Positions 28,796 to 40,871 of a stretch of DNA of 64,000 nucleotides are shown piece by piece (the first letter of the stretch is position 1; every line of letters begins with the position of its first letter). The notes below the pieces were generated by a model. The model did not search any database, was not told where the DNA came from, and saw nothing but the letters and a program-made list of their open reading frames with translations. Source of the stretch: Aphanomyces cochlioides (taxonomy: Eukaryota > Oomycota > Saprolegniomycetes > Saprolegniales > Verrucalvaceae); assembly GCA_019828595.1 (NCBI GenBank), contig JAHQRK010000010.1, positions 2,646,299-2,710,298 on the forward strand. Direction: 5' to 3'. The position numbers were made by a program, and so were the translations under genes.

Positions 28796-31116
28796 CAAAA
28801 GACACGAGCAAGTTTCTTTGATTCATCTCCTCGAAGTGATTCTTGAGCGACGATTTGCTTAACATAAGTCGGAAAATGTAGGAGTTATATTTGATATTTT
28901 GACGAATCGTAGGAACAATATTCTGATATTTTCCATTTTTTCGAAAAAATACCTCACACATTAACTTGATTAAAGTATGAATTTCATTTTGACTGAACTT
29001 TTTGCCAAATTGTAGGACCGAAATTCCTACCTTTCATTGACCAATCAAACATCTATAAAATCTCTTTATATTGACCAATCATGTTGTTGGTATCATCTAT
29101 CGAGTGTTTTGAGCGTGCACAAAAGATCACGAGCCGGTAAGAGCGGCACGGCATGCATGCGCACTTTCTACTTATGTCATGCGAAGTCGCAAGAAGCTTT
29201 AGGCGACAGCTGAAGCTCGATATAGAGAGAAAGACTTGAATATACGATCATGGTCTTGATACCCTCAAACAAAGGACACTTGCCGTATCTCGCTTCCGAC
29301 CTTAACATTCCTCAATAACTAAATAACCAAACATTACATAAGGACACCGTAGCTCCACCTTTGTTGTAGGTGTATAATCTAACCACTGTTTGACTTGGTT
29401 CATATTCGTCTCGTGATGAATAGACCATGAGACGAGTATGAACAGAGTCAAACCGTGGTAATGCAAACTGCGTCGTCAGACTGCATTTCATATCTCTATG
29501 CATGTGCGCAGTATTGAGCCCCCCCCTGAGTATGGTGCTTGACGCTTTCTAGCAATGCTGATACTTTTGCCATGAAACAGGTATTCGCGACACACAATCG
29601 TGATAGTGTATTAAATTCATTTAAAAAACGATTCGTTCGGCATTAGAATAGTACACGTTACGTCTGAGCTGGATACAAGCTCATGGTGTTTGCTCACCGG
29701 GATGGTGCTCGCAAAGTTTCAACTTGGCGCAACAGCGAGATCTCAAATCAATTCAAATTCAGCCAATTAAAATTAAAAGTTACTTTGATTCGTCAAAATC
29801 GAAATGTAGGCAATCTGTTCCTACGATTTCCAATCAGAATACACAAATATCTGGATGCGTCTTCTCACTGACCTACGGATAAATGTTCATCTATTGTTTT
29901 GAAATGTTTGACAAACAAACAAAAACATGTTTGTTTGGGAAATTTCATCGAGATATTTTGTTGAAAATGTCCATCTCGGAGGATCGCATTGTTGATGCAG
30001 CACGGTCACAGGAAGCTTGTAAGCTTCGGATATTAGATTATTAGACAAACATCTACTAAGAAGTCGTACGCAAGAAGCTTCATGCATGTAGACTGTGAAC
30101 TAACCATCAATACAATCTTCGGGTTCTCTAGTAGTCTGTCAGGCACCGACTCATCCCTACGCCTGAAAGAACTCGCGTTCCCAACATGTCCCAATTAACA
30201 CAACTTGCAAAATGACAAATTCGTGTACATTCCAGACAAGTCTCTACTGTCGTTGTAGACTACATAGTGATCGAAGACAAAAGACAATCCTACCTGATGT
30301 TGCTTGTCTAGCACCCGATATTGAAGATTATCTCTTACGCGAACTATGTATCTTGGACTGTCGTGTACTAGTATATCACAATTGAAGTATTATCTTATCT
30401 CGTATTCATCAATTTGACGACGTTCCTATCAAACAATTCTGATACTGTATACTGGGGGTGCCAAAAACCTCGCAAATGGTTCGCATTTTCGTATTTTTCA
30501 TCCGGATACACCTGTATTTTTAATCAGTTACTAGGGTGAGGCCAGGGCTACGCCCCTGGGTGGAGCGTTTTGCTTTGGAAATAACAAAGATTTGATCACA
30601 CACATGAAACGTTTGAAGCCATACTATGAATTTTGAATTTGATTCAGGCCCAGATCGAAGTAAAAAATAAGTTAAGGCCGATCATTCTGATTGGCTACTG
30701 TTGACTGACGAATATTTTTTTTCGTCAGGAGATAAATCATGTCCTGACCAAAAAACCGTCGACTCGTACCGAAAGAAAAATAAATTATCCAATCAGAGAT
30801 CATATTATTATGAAACTAAGGAGACGGCATTTACTTCGCACTCCTTATTCACGTCTTTCTTATTTTACTTCGAATTGGCCTCAATAGTATCCCTGTTTTG
30901 TTGTGCAAAAATGCCAGTTCTTGCACAGATAACACGAACGACTTATCAGTGATAATACAGACGCTCGAGGTACCCAGTCCTATTCACGACGCATTTGACG
31001 GCAAGACAATGATGACCATGCGCTTAGATGATGCTCAAGGCGACTACCAACATGTCGGAGACATAGTATATCTAGATGGAGAAAGGCGAACCTTAGATGG
31101 TAATCTACGGTTGTGT
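28796..31116. other. AT-rich stretch without a recognisable gene
   Basis: More than 2.3 kb with no supported coding sequence. It contains an imperfect hairpin of about 36-bp arms (29382-29459, around CATATTCGTCTCGTG and CATGAGACGAGTATG) and a TIR end shared with the 37.4-38.2 kb region (GCCAAAAACCTCGCAAATGG at 30460). A plus frame at 30898-31125 ends next to the Helitron fragment and has no match I recognise. Confidence 0.4.
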
Positions 31117-32697
31117 TCAATGTGAGCGTGGCATGTGGTGGGTGGAGGTTCTACTGGCTTGTTCTTCGTCCGCAGGCAACAGTGGTCCAATTAAATGATG
31201 CAAAGCGCCTTGGATTGTATAAGATCTCGGCCCACCGTTGCCGTGAATAATTTCTTGGGTACCAATAGATGTAAATGCAAAGAGGGCGTTGTACCGGCGA
31301 GTGTTATTGACAAACCCTCTGGTTTTGAACAAAGCAATGTATTCGCGAAACTCGGGTGTGTCAGGCCAGGTAGCAACAGGCAGCACTCGAGTGCCTCCAC
31401 CGCAGCAGTCCTTTTCTTCGCCTGGCCAAATCTTCGCTTCGCAATGGCGGCAAATCGAACGCTGCTCAATAGTAAGAAGAGGCACCAATGATTCATCGAA
31501 GGCATCGAAACTGACGCGTGCACTGTTGTGAGCACTCTTCTTCCTCGGGCGACCCTTGGGTTTATTCCGTAGACTTAATCCTTGCTCGCGAGGAGGTACA
31601 TCAATCAAATCCACATCCACGTTTAGCGGAGGATCAGCATTTGCCAAGGCAAGTAATTGATTGTCAGTGTTGCAATCCACATTTCCATCGGAAATATCTT
31701 CTTCCTTGGTTTCTTCTTCACCTCCTTCATTCATACGGTTAGGTTGTAGCGCAGCATAGATCCTTCGATTGTCAACTGTGCGCTCGCGATCTTCTTGCTC
31801 CTGAGCTGCCAGAATCTTGAGATGATGGTCACTTTGAGCGTGATAATGGATTCCGTCTTCTCCCTCCTTGGTTTCCTCTTCGTCGCTCTGATCCATGTCC
31901 GTATGGTGCAAAATGATGGCACCCCGCCCTTGATTCGCAACCTCAGTGTTGTGCTTTTTTTCGCGAGCACGTTTGTTGTATTCCGCCTTCTTGGATCTTT
32001 TCATAGCCACCTCTTTGTCGAAGTCTTCCACGATAGCATGGCGTTTCTTTTCGCGAGCACGATTGTTCTACTCCGCCTTTAGAAGAGCTTGCCGATTCTT
32101 TTCGCGAGCACGATTGTTGTACTCCGCCTTTTTAGATTTTTCCATTGCCACCTCTTCGTCGACTTCATCCAGGATAGCTTGCCGTTTCTTTTCGCGAGCA
32201 CGATTGTTGTACACCGCCTTTAGAAGAGCTTACCGTTTCGTTTCGCGAGCACGTTTGTTGTACTCCGCCTTTTTGGATTTTTCCATTGCCACCTCTTCGT
32301 CGACTTCATCCAGGATAGCTTGCCGTTTCTTTTCGCGAGCACGATTGTTGTACTCCGCCTTCTTGGCCTTTGTCATAGCCGCCTCGTCGTTAGGCATCAA
32401 GGCATCGTCATCCACAGCCCAGCCATTAGCTCCAGTTGATGTAGACTCTTGTTCGGTAGTATGCACTTCATTCCGCTCTGCTTGCTTGCCAGGTTCGGAG
32501 TTATCGATCGCATGTCCTTGATTGTCATTGTCATGTTTGCCATTGCCTTTGCCTTTCTTAGAGGCCGAGTAGTTGTTATTTTCTACGCAGAAAACTGCGT
32601 CAGACAAATGTTCATACAAAAACATCAACAAAAAATGATAATGTGATTGGATCGTAAAAATACTGTGGATATGTGTCCCGCCACTTAAGCTTAACAT
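31117..32697 (-). pseudogene. Helitron-type protein, N-terminal part only
   Basis: Minus strand. The C-terminal 110 codons of the 31117-32031 frame match the start of Helitron Rep/helicase proteins: ICRHCEAKIWPGEEKDCCGGG, then FREYIALFKTRGFVNNTRRY, NALFAFTSIG and a GALHHLIGPLLP segment. The replication-initiator HUH motif and helicase would lie further downstream and are absent, so the protein is truncated at about 31117. Upstream is an acidic and lysine-rich region with repeats of KKAEYNKRAREKKR (see repeat entry). An in-frame break lies between 32031 and 32230. Remnant, not functional. Confidence 0.7.
31960..32355 (-). repeat. Coding tandem repeat (AEYNNRAREKK units)
   Basis: Six copies of CGCGAGCACG at alternating spacings of about 90 and 53 bp, so the higher-order unit is about 141 bp. 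Each encodes KAEYN(N/K)RARE(K/T)KR, and the long spacer encodes LDEVDEEVAMEKSK. It lies in the N-terminal region of the Helitron-like frame; the short spacers lack part of the acidic segment and introduce stops. Confidence 0.75.
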
Positions 32698-35240
32698 AAT
32701 GTGGTTTGCCAGAAAATACTACTCATTTCTTTCATAAATCGTACAGAGTTCGCGGTATTTATTAAACATCACTTTGTTTAATATCGCGTTTTGAACTCTA
32801 CATCCAATGAGTTGAAACTTTGATACTGGGTAATACACCTGCTAAGTATCATGAAACACCCCTGAAGTGTTTCAATCTACTCGCCGTAGGCCCACTATCA
32901 ACAGTGGTACTCCGTCAAAAAAAGTATCACCATCAGTTGCAATAGTGGTAACCAACGTTACACATTGTCCCCTTACTGTAAAAAAGTTGAACTATGGGGA
33001 GAGGATTTACTCGTCCAAAGTCAATATGAAAATACAGTAAAAACACACGTTATAGCCGTCCCTGACTGCTCTATGAGAAAGTCCGGTATTTCGAGCCAAA
33101 AAGGCCCTACTTCGTTACATTCGCATATCGCGTCGGAATTCGCCTTTCGGAGTCCAAGCCTCTGGCCAGGGTATGGCTTAAAGTGGCAGAAAGGGCTCGT
33201 CACCCTACTGCACAGTGTGTTAACCGCTTATTCAGCGGCCTTTTCTGCCCGAGTGAAGCTATCCTAAGACATGCATCTCACCTTGCATCGTCCCAGAAAA
33301 ACTCAACTGCCATTCAATCGTCTTTGGCAGGTATTATTTTAAATAGTAGGACAATATATTTTCATTTTGTATGTGGAATTGTTTGATTATTAATATTATC
33401 GACAACTGCCACGTCCAGCATCATGGGTGCACGATGATGCTGGACGTGGCAGTTGTGACAAAATATGACACCGAGTATTGAGCAACACACCAAATAATTG
33501 ACAAATGGATATTTGCCATGGATATGGGGCAATACAACCTTGAGTGGTCAAATTAGTTGATGTTGGTTGGAAGTGCTGACAACAATATATGAACGAACTT
33601 GTCTCAAATTGCTCATTTTGTACGTGGATAAAGTATGTTAAATTGCTAATTTTGTACTTGGATAAAGTATATAAAAATTGCTCATTTGTTGACTTGACGT
33701 TTGTATGTAAAAATTACTCTCGTACTTAGTCTCGTACTTACGTGTTGCGTTAGAGCCTTAAGTAATAGATGACAGTTACTTCGAATTTCGATTTGCATTT
33801 TCGTTCTCTCATAATTTATGCCTAGGGCGGAATTCAAACGTTTCCACCAATCAAACATGAAAGCACAGATGTTGTATATGTTTGTAGAGGGAAAATATGT
33901 CCAATATGTGTGCAAATTTGTTGTATTGTGTTTGGAATTTGCACAACGGATTTCGTGCAGGTTCATATTGGTCAAAAGTGTCAACAATTTTATCCTATCA
34001 TACTGGAATGTTGACTTCGACACATCAGAAATCTTCTCCAAGAAACAATCTTTAGGCCGTTCCTTGCTGAAAACGGTTGCCTCATGTGTTTGAATTCATT
34101 TTAATGATTAAATGATGTCTAGCTGTGTACATCCTTAGGTCTAATCACTCATGTTATTGTGGATACAATAGACACAATCATACAATCATGTGCTGGTACT
34201 GTTGAAATTCATTAAGTTGGAGCGATCTTCGCCCTTTCTTATTGTGCCATCTAGAGGCGTCAGAGGCGTCATAAGAGGGTCTCGTCGACTGCTCGAGTTT
34301 GCCAGAAATGCATGACAGAATTGCTGGTACATCATACATGCAACATTTCAAAGAAACACGTCACCTGGACGCTCTGCTGTGCAAATTAAGAAAAAATACG
34401 AGTCATTCGGCATGGCTTTGTTGCCATGCTTAGCTCGAACGCATAGGAATGAATTAGGAGACAAAACATAGCCTTATTGCTGCCATCAAACAGAAATACT
34501 GAGCTTTTTTCCTTTGGACCAATTCATTCTAAATTGACCTATTCAGTCCAATAAAAAACCTTCCATTTATTGCACGACGCATGTCGTGCAAATTCGATTT
34601 TTCAAAATATAAATCTCGATATATGGATTAAAGTATACTAAAGATTCAACATTTGTCCAACAAATCGAAAATGCATGACACCTGTCGTGCAACTACCCAA
34701 AAAACCTAATATGAGACCCCGGCAAACAAAATGATTAAAACTGGAATTTTGACTTTCGAGAAAATGGGTTTCTTGTGAACCGTACCACTATCTGTCGATT
34801 CATGGCATCACCCGAGAAATGACCTCTTGAAAATTTCGTAATAAAATACAAAAGTTATTATATTACACGTAATAAAAAGAAATATGACGGCTAAATGAAT
34901 GTGGCAACGAAATTTAAAAAAATATCATCATACCGGAAATATCCGGTTAATTTTTCTAATTGGGCTATTTGAGCAACTTCCAGGCCGTTTTCAGCCAATC
35001 CGAAACCATGTATCGATTGCTCTCCTTAAGTATTATCCAATGAGAGTAAAAAAAATTTCAGAAAATTTCAAAATTGCGGCATGGCCGCCGCGCTGACAGT
35101 CATATCTCTTCAAGCACTTGGAATTTCAAGGTCCAAAGACAGTAGAAATATAGCTTAAACATGACTCTATCGTACGGTGTGGTTATCTCGAACTTCAACA
35201 AAACGTCATAAGCATCATTTTGTCCACCGGGGTCTCATAT
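32698..35240. other. No gene; scattered repeats
   Basis: AT-rich DNA without supported genes. A 145-bp segment at 33770-33914 recurs almost unchanged at 37993-38136. Hairpins GCACGAC..GTCGTGC (34573) and the motif TGTCGTGCAA (34690) also occur beside the piggyBac right end (37309). Frames at 32965-33386 look vaguely transposase-like but lack diagnostic motifs. Confidence 0.4.
33402..33456. repeat. Perfect 23-bp hairpin with 9-nt loop
   Basis: ACAACTGCCACGTCCAGCAT plus CAT, a 9-nt loop (GGGTGCACG), then the exact inverse ending GGACGTGGCAGTTGT. No mismatch in 23 pairs. It is unlike its AT-rich surroundings. Could be a small-RNA precursor or a collapsed pair of TIRs. Confidence 0.8.
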
Positions 35241-37304
35241 CCCTTCGAGGACGACGGGTGCAAATTTGCACCAGATACACTGTTTGGGTTACAATTTGAA
35301 TCCTAACTTTGCAACGACGACGACTCATGGAAATATAAAACGTCGATGAAGATCCCAGTAGTTTCAGCTTCAGTTTCACATAAATAGAACCTTAACATAG
35401 AACACTAAGGTGCCCATTTGGCCATTTGAAGATGTATGTGATGTCGGGACCATACGCTGCACCCATGCATGAAAGTGATACAATCGAAGTCGAAGTAGTT
35501 GCTGTTACGACCACTCTGCACCGCATGGCAATGGATGGCTTTATCCTGAATGATGAAGACTCCAGTGATGATAGCGACGAGAATGATGAAATACTCATTG
35601 ACAATGAACAGGGATACATCCCCTTTGATAGTCAATTCAACAATCACGCTGAATCAGCTATATTACCCTTAAATTTGCGCCTCCAATTTATCCAACCGAT
35701 TTCAATTTTCAGCCTTTTATTTACTTGTGACGATTTTGAATCTATTGCGGCGAATACAAAAGTATGCAGTACTCAACTGTGCAATCTCGTGGAATCCTGT
35801 GACTACGAAGGAGTTGAAAGTGTGGCTTGCAATTGTGATATTCATGGGAGTCCACCAAATTGCTACACCAGCAGAGTGTTGGAGACAAGATCCAAAGTCA
35901 CCACGTTATCCATTTTGCAGCTACATGACAAGAGATAGGTTTAAACAACTTCGTCGATACATACACATATCCGATCCACAAGTGGCTTCACAAAACTGGT
36001 ATTCAAAGCTCGATCCACTAGTTTCAAATGTCAAGTCAAAATTCAAACAATATTACCTGCCACCGACCAATGTAAGTGTAGATGAAATGATGATTAGATT
36101 TAGAGTACACACACTGTCCGCATGAAAAACAAACCTATCTCGGAAGGATACAAGGTCATTGCATTGTGTGGACGTGGCTATTGCTATGCATTTGAACTGA
36201 TATCCCGAGTTGAACAATCTAGCGTGGCTGCAAATCCTCACATCAGTGACACTGGAAATATTGTGATACACTTGGTCAAGCAATTGCCATTCACGCAAAG
36301 GAAATTTAGCGTCTACATGGAAAATTACTATTCCAGCATACCATTATTTCAATTACTACGAAGAATTGGAGTTGGAGCATGTCGCACAGTCAGATCTAAT
36401 TCCCGTCACTATCCACAGGACATGAAATTTAGGGGTCAACGAAATGCCCAGTTTGATTGGAACACTCTTAAAAGCAAGCCTGTCAATGGTGTACTTGTAG
36501 TTTTTTGGATGGATAATGGACCCGTGCAAATGCTCTCAACAATTCATCATGTCAACAGTGATCAATGGTTCATAAATCGTACAAGACGACGCCCTCGTGT
36601 GACTTCAACAAATGCTAACACTGTCCGTCGAGTGTTTGGAGATGACCACACAAAAGAATTAAATATTCCCAAGGTTATTGACGACTACAACTACAATATG
36701 AATGGTGTGGACATATGCGATCAACTTCGTAGCTATTATTCATTGCAGCTTATTTCCAATCGCACGTGGCTTCCCATATTTTTCTGGCTGATGGACACAG
36801 TTGTGATCAATGCTTATCAAATATTTAAATTGCAAAGCCCGAGTAGCAATTTATCGCACAAAGATTTTCGTCTACAACTCGCCTGGCAACTCATTTTCGA
36901 GGGCACGACAGATCAAACAACGAGAAAACGCCGCAGGGAGCATGCTGCCAATCTTGATAGAACAGAAACTCCAATGAAAGCAACCTACTTGACCAAACAC
37001 ATGGTTGAATTACCAATGTGTCGTCTGCATCCTGCTGGTCACTTACCTGTCTTCACGGCAACTCGGCTCCGTTGCTTTTACTGTCGGTTTAAGTTGAAAA
37101 GATCGCCGAGCAGCAAGCAAGCACCACAAACAGACGTTGAATGTGGCTTCTGCCATGTGCCTTTGTGTATGTCGAAGAAGCGAAATTGTTTCTTCGATTT
37201 CCACCAAGTTCAATAAACATATGAATCATGACAATCTCTTTTGTACTTTGATTTTGTATTGAAATGTGATGCAAATTTGCACCGAATCATCCGTCCACGA
37301 AGGG
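35241..37304 (+). mobile_element. piggyBac-like element with TIRs
   Basis: The left end CCCTTCGAGGACG is mirrored by the right end CGTCCACGAAGGG (one mismatch). A subterminal motif GGTGCAAATTTGCA lies 5 bp inside the left TIR and, as GATGCAAATTTGCACC, just inside the right one. CCC termini suit piggyBac, but the flanks read ATAT and ATAC rather than TTAA, so either the boundaries need shifting or the target differs. Contains one transposase gene on the plus strand. Confidence 0.7.
35426..37216 (+). pseudogene. piggyBac-type transposase, frameshifted
   Basis: Three plus-strand frames. First (35426): acidic N-terminus with DEDSSDDSDENDEILID, normal for the family. Second (35727): TTKELKVWLAIVIFMGVHQI, CSYMTRDRFKQLRRYIHI and the first catalytic block VSVDEMMIRF. 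Third (36122 to stop 37216): KNKPISEGYKVIALC, FSVYMENYYSSIPLFQLLRR, DYNYNMNGVDICDQLRSYYS, and a C-terminal cysteine-rich domain (RCFYC ... VECGFCHVPLC). Frame changes occur near 35740 and 36110. The second catalytic Asp (normally DNYY/DNFF) is Glu here (MENYYSS), so even a repaired frame would be doubtful. DDE_Tnp_1_7 domain assignment is firm. Confidence 0.85.
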
Positions 37305-37402
37305 ATACTGTCGTGCAAAAACTGTATTATGAGACCAAAATACAGTCTCCGCATTTTGGGTAAAGTATTTTTTAATGAAAAATGTCTCATTTGCAAAATG
37401 CG

Positions 37403-37941
37403 TTTGCGAGGTTTTTGGCAGGCCCCCACTGTATCAATTAATAGACCCCTTATTCAAAACCAAAAATTTCTGTGAAGTCGACAAGATATCACAAAGCAGC
37501 GAGTATAATCGTGTTCATCCATCTTCAGGAGGATATCAATTTATATATTTGACACCACTGATTTCGTATAAAACGGCTGTTTTTGTGAAATATTCGACAT
37601 GAATGTGATATACACAACGAATTTTGAGAAATGCTCCGAATCGTTATTTGATTGGTGCATATCTAGAAAATTACTGTGGATCTTTGCAACCTCTGCATGA
37701 AACGGATGCATGTTAAATTGCACTTCATCTCATTTTTCCAACGACAGCGGCAAGGAAACCAAGCGGCCATGGCGAGACGCAGCTGCACGACGACGACGGA
37801 GCATGGTAACGCGCAGTGGCTTGCGGTGGTACAAGGACAGGCAATCGCGACGATCGACGTTGCCACCAAGCCATGATGACGATCGACGTGCTACCCAGCC
37901 ATGATGTCCAGCCTTTGGGGGCCTGCCAAAAACCTCGCAAA
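37403..37941. mobile_element. 539-bp TIR element beside piggyBac
   Basis: The ends TTTGCGAGGTTTTTGGCAGG(CCCC) and the inverse (GGGG)CCTGCCAAAAACCTCGCAAA are exact over 24 bp. Further copies of single ends occur at 30451-30478 and 38235-38262. The interior has a GC-rich segment of gene-like composition (37740-37900) but no recognisable protein. Non-autonomous element of unassigned type. Confidence 0.65.
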
Positions 37942-38399
37942 TGGTTCGCATTTCGTATTTTTCATCCGGATACACCTGTATTTTTAATCAGTAATGACAG
38001 TTACTTCGAATTTCGATTCGCATTTTCGTTCTCTCATAATTTATGCCTAGGGCGGAATTCAAACGTTTCCACCAATCAAACATGAAAGCATAGATGTTGT
38101 ATATGTTTGTAGAGGGAAAATATGTCCAATATGTGTTGTATTTCGCAAATTTGTTGAGACCAAAATACAGTCTCCGCATTTTGGGTAAAGTATTTTTTAA
38201 TGAAAAATGTCTCATTTGCGAGGGTGGGTAAAATGCGTTTGCGAGGTTTTTGGCAGGCCCCCTTTGGCAGCGGCAACAACATCAAGCAATCACTGCACAA
38301 CGCAATCATTGTCAACAACTGCAGCAAACGGACCGCGAACGACACCCGTGGGGAGGCCCCGGCTAGAGTCGCTGAGGGCCAAGATCTAATTAATTAAAC

Positions 38400-39022
38400 A
38401 AATTCTATTGTTGATTCTTCTGTTGTGTTGCGTGTAGTGATTCACCACCATTATGCGAGTGTAAAAGCAACTTCTATTCGCCAGGGGGCATGAGTAGAAT
38501 GATTCAGCATCTTAAGTCCCCCCCTATCTTTAACGATGGTGAAAATCCTGGGGTGGTTCCGCATGGTACTCTCACACTATTTCAAAACACTCAAAGGTAA
38601 TTTCGTTTATATGTGGACGAATATATTATAATACCATATTTCTAGTTGGCAAAGGCATGCTACTCATACGGATCTAAATGGTAATTATATTTGTGAACGA
38701 ACATATATAACTATAATTTAATTAGTGTTATTTCGATAATTGTATCATCAGAATGTCATTGCTATAGCGCATGAGGTACATATTTTGCAACACTCTCAAT
38801 TTGCTCATTGCCTTGCTTAGGCTTAACATTAAGTGATCAAAATGGAACTTGTTTCTCTATTATTGTGTTAATTTTCAAATTGTTTGAGTTTGGGCAGGGT
38901 ACAATGACGCTGTAGTTGCATGTATCAATGTAAAGCTGATATTCAAATTTATCAAGCTACAAGCCGCATCTAGAAGCCTTGGGAGTACTGGGTGCCCATG
39001 GAACCATCGCGCGACGAACGAT
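38400..39022. other. No recognisable gene
   Basis: AT-rich, no supported frame. It lies downstream of the minus-strand Harbinger transposase. An additional minus frame at 38970-39257 is an out-of-frame shadow of that gene's end. Confidence 0.4.
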
Positions 39023-40225
39023 CTAGGTCCAGACGAACCTGACGACGGTCTCGACTTGCTTGGCGTTGGCGTTTCTTCTTTTCAACACGCTCTTCAGCCA
39101 TTGAGATATAGTGAGCCATGACACTTGAATAAATTCTTTGTCTTGAGCACGCAAGGGGTGGAGGGACGTGTGGAAATTCGTCAAGGCCCACACTAAGCGC
39201 TGCACCAAATCGTATTTCTCTTCGGACCAGGTAAAAGTAGCATAGGCAATCTTCCACAAGCTACATGTTCGACCGAACATGTTTTCAACGAGAACACGGT
39301 CTGACAACACACGATTGTTCCGTTCAAGCTCTTGGCGCGTCACGCTAGCATTCTTGGGTTTCTTCGTTGGTCGAATGCTACGAATCGCGTCATCAACGCC
39401 TTGGTATCCTTTGTCCTGAAGTGTAGCACAAAGGTTTGGAAAGGCACTTGATCCTTCGCCAATGTCGACCATCTTCTTGTCGTCTTCTGTCTTGGACAAC
39501 ATTTGGCGATGCTTGTTGATTCTTGTCATGAAAATGGTAACATCAGACGCCGAGCCTGGATGATGATCCGAGACATCAACGTATCGACCTGGCATTGCAA
39601 TGGAACCTTCAAGTTTGTAGCCGTATAACTTGTGCTTTGGAGAGAAGTATCGCTTCACATCGAGAAAGGGTCCATTGGGGCGATATGCCGGCTGAAACTT
39701 GACGTCAGTTGCATAGAGCGCTTCAGGATGGTTCGAAAAAGTAAGGCCCGTTTCACGCTGGTTCTTCATGTTAACTTGGATCACGAGCTGAGAGACCAAG
39801 ACAGGTTCGACGAGTCGCATCATGCGCATTACCATCTTCTCAAATGTTGGGAGCGATATTCCGAAGTCCGCTGCGTGCTTATCCCAAGTGTTGTAGTGCT
39901 TGAGCAGTGTAAGTAGCATAAAGAATACGCCCTTAGCACTCACGCGGTTCTTGCGGCCGCGGCCCTCGTACCAAGCTGCATTTACCTCGCATTCACAAAG
40001 CGGCCAGAGTCTGTTGAACTCAGAGAGGCTGAGGTTCGTCATCGTAATGAACGCTTGGGTGCCTTGGCTTGCGTATGAGTCGATATATGGCGTGTCAAAG
40101 TCGCCAAAAGTTTCGTTATCTTCGTTTTCTTGCAATACACCCTCATAGAGGAGCGACGCTCGGCGGAGGTTCTCGGCTTCTTCGTTCGATGCGTCTGCAA
40201 GGCGAGTCAACACATCACGAGCCAT
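39023..40225 (-). CDS. Harbinger/DDE_Tnp_4 transposase (intact)
   Basis: 400 residues, uninterrupted, start MARDVLTRLADASNEEAENL at 40225. The N-terminal half has a helical region with GVFFMLLTLLKHYNTWDKHA and an HTH-like GISLPTFEKMVMRMM. The catalytic domain is of DDE_Tnp_4 (PIF-Harbinger/HARBI1) type: first Asp in LYATDVKFQPAYRP, second in DKGYQGVDDAIRS, Glu in RVLVENMFGRTCSLWKI. The full triad and a normal length make it the only apparently functional transposase of the window. No second (Myb-like) Harbinger protein or clear TIR was found nearby, so it could be an immobilised or domesticated copy. Codon positions look conserved (no stops in 1.2 kb). Confidence 0.85.
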   Translation of the reverse strand: MARDVLTRLADASNEEAENLRRASLLYEGVLQENEDNETFGDFDTPYIDSYASQGTQAFITMTNLSLSEFNRLWPLCECEVNAAWYEGRGRKNRVSAKGVFFMLLTLLKHYNTWDKHAADFGISLPTFEKMVMRMMRLVEPVLVSQLVIQVNMKNQRETGLTFSNHPEALYATDVKFQPAYRPNGPFLDVKRYFSPKHKLYGYKLEGSIAMPGRYVDVSDHHPGSASDVTIFMTRINKHRQMLSKTEDDKKMVDIGEGSSAFPNLCATLQDKGYQGVDDAIRSIRPTKKPKNASVTRQELERNNRVLSDRVLVENMFGRTCSLWKIAYATFTWSEEKYDLVQRLVWALTNFHTSLHPLRAQDKEFIQVSWLTISQWLKSVLKRRNANAKQVETVVRFVWT

Positions 40226-40871
40226 GGTTGCTTTCCTTTTTGGAAAATGGTTGGTTTCATTGACTTTACTTGTTCATCTCTATCTACACCATTCATTGCT
40301 TTGACACATGTGTAATTTACTTTGAGAAGTGTATATATCCGTGGTGCTCACGTTGTCGATTATGTCGTTGATTTTTCCTTTGTTTGTGTGTGTTTATTTC
40401 ACAATTCATCACTTACGATAAATCGTGTGTATTTTGAGATAGCTTAGTTTTTCAGAGCAAGAGAGTATTTTGTTATACAGGTCGGCTTTTGAACAAAGTT
40501 TGAGAGGTAGATGAGACAAGTGGGTATGTCTCCTCTATAAATCTATCTTTGAATGAACCTCTTGTTTTTGATTATTGGGTCTAATATATAAGGGTGGGTC
40601 TGGCAAAATTTCAAAATCAATACCGTAGACCTTATGTCGAGTCGGACACCAATGTACCTTATCCGAATTCGGATAACGTTGGGTGAAACAAAACAATTTC
40701 TTTTTCGTTTCAGACATACAAATTTGAAATCAAAATCGAAATGCATTCTCTGACAAAATGTATTAGTTTCTTACAGAATTTCTATTATAGAGAGTATCAA
40801 AATTAACAGTTCTGTATTCTATAAAAATAAATAATATCATACAAAAACGAAGTTATTTTAAATGCTTTTAA
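40226..40871. other. No recognisable gene
   Basis: AT-rich intergenic DNA between two minus-strand transposase genes. A GTCTCCTCTATAAATC motif at 40528 resembles ACCTCTATAAATTA at 42471, near the 5' side of the Tigger-like gene. They are in direct orientation, so they are not a clean TIR pair. Confidence 0.4.

Noticed and set aside
30701..31125. Plus frames before the Helitron fragment
   Set aside because: AT-rich, start in repeat-like DNA, and no recognised domain. Not reported as genes.
32965..33386. Plus frames resembling a hAT C-terminus (ARHPTAQCVNRLFS)
   Set aside because: No SERxFS-type signature and the two frames do not join. The similarity is too weak to name.
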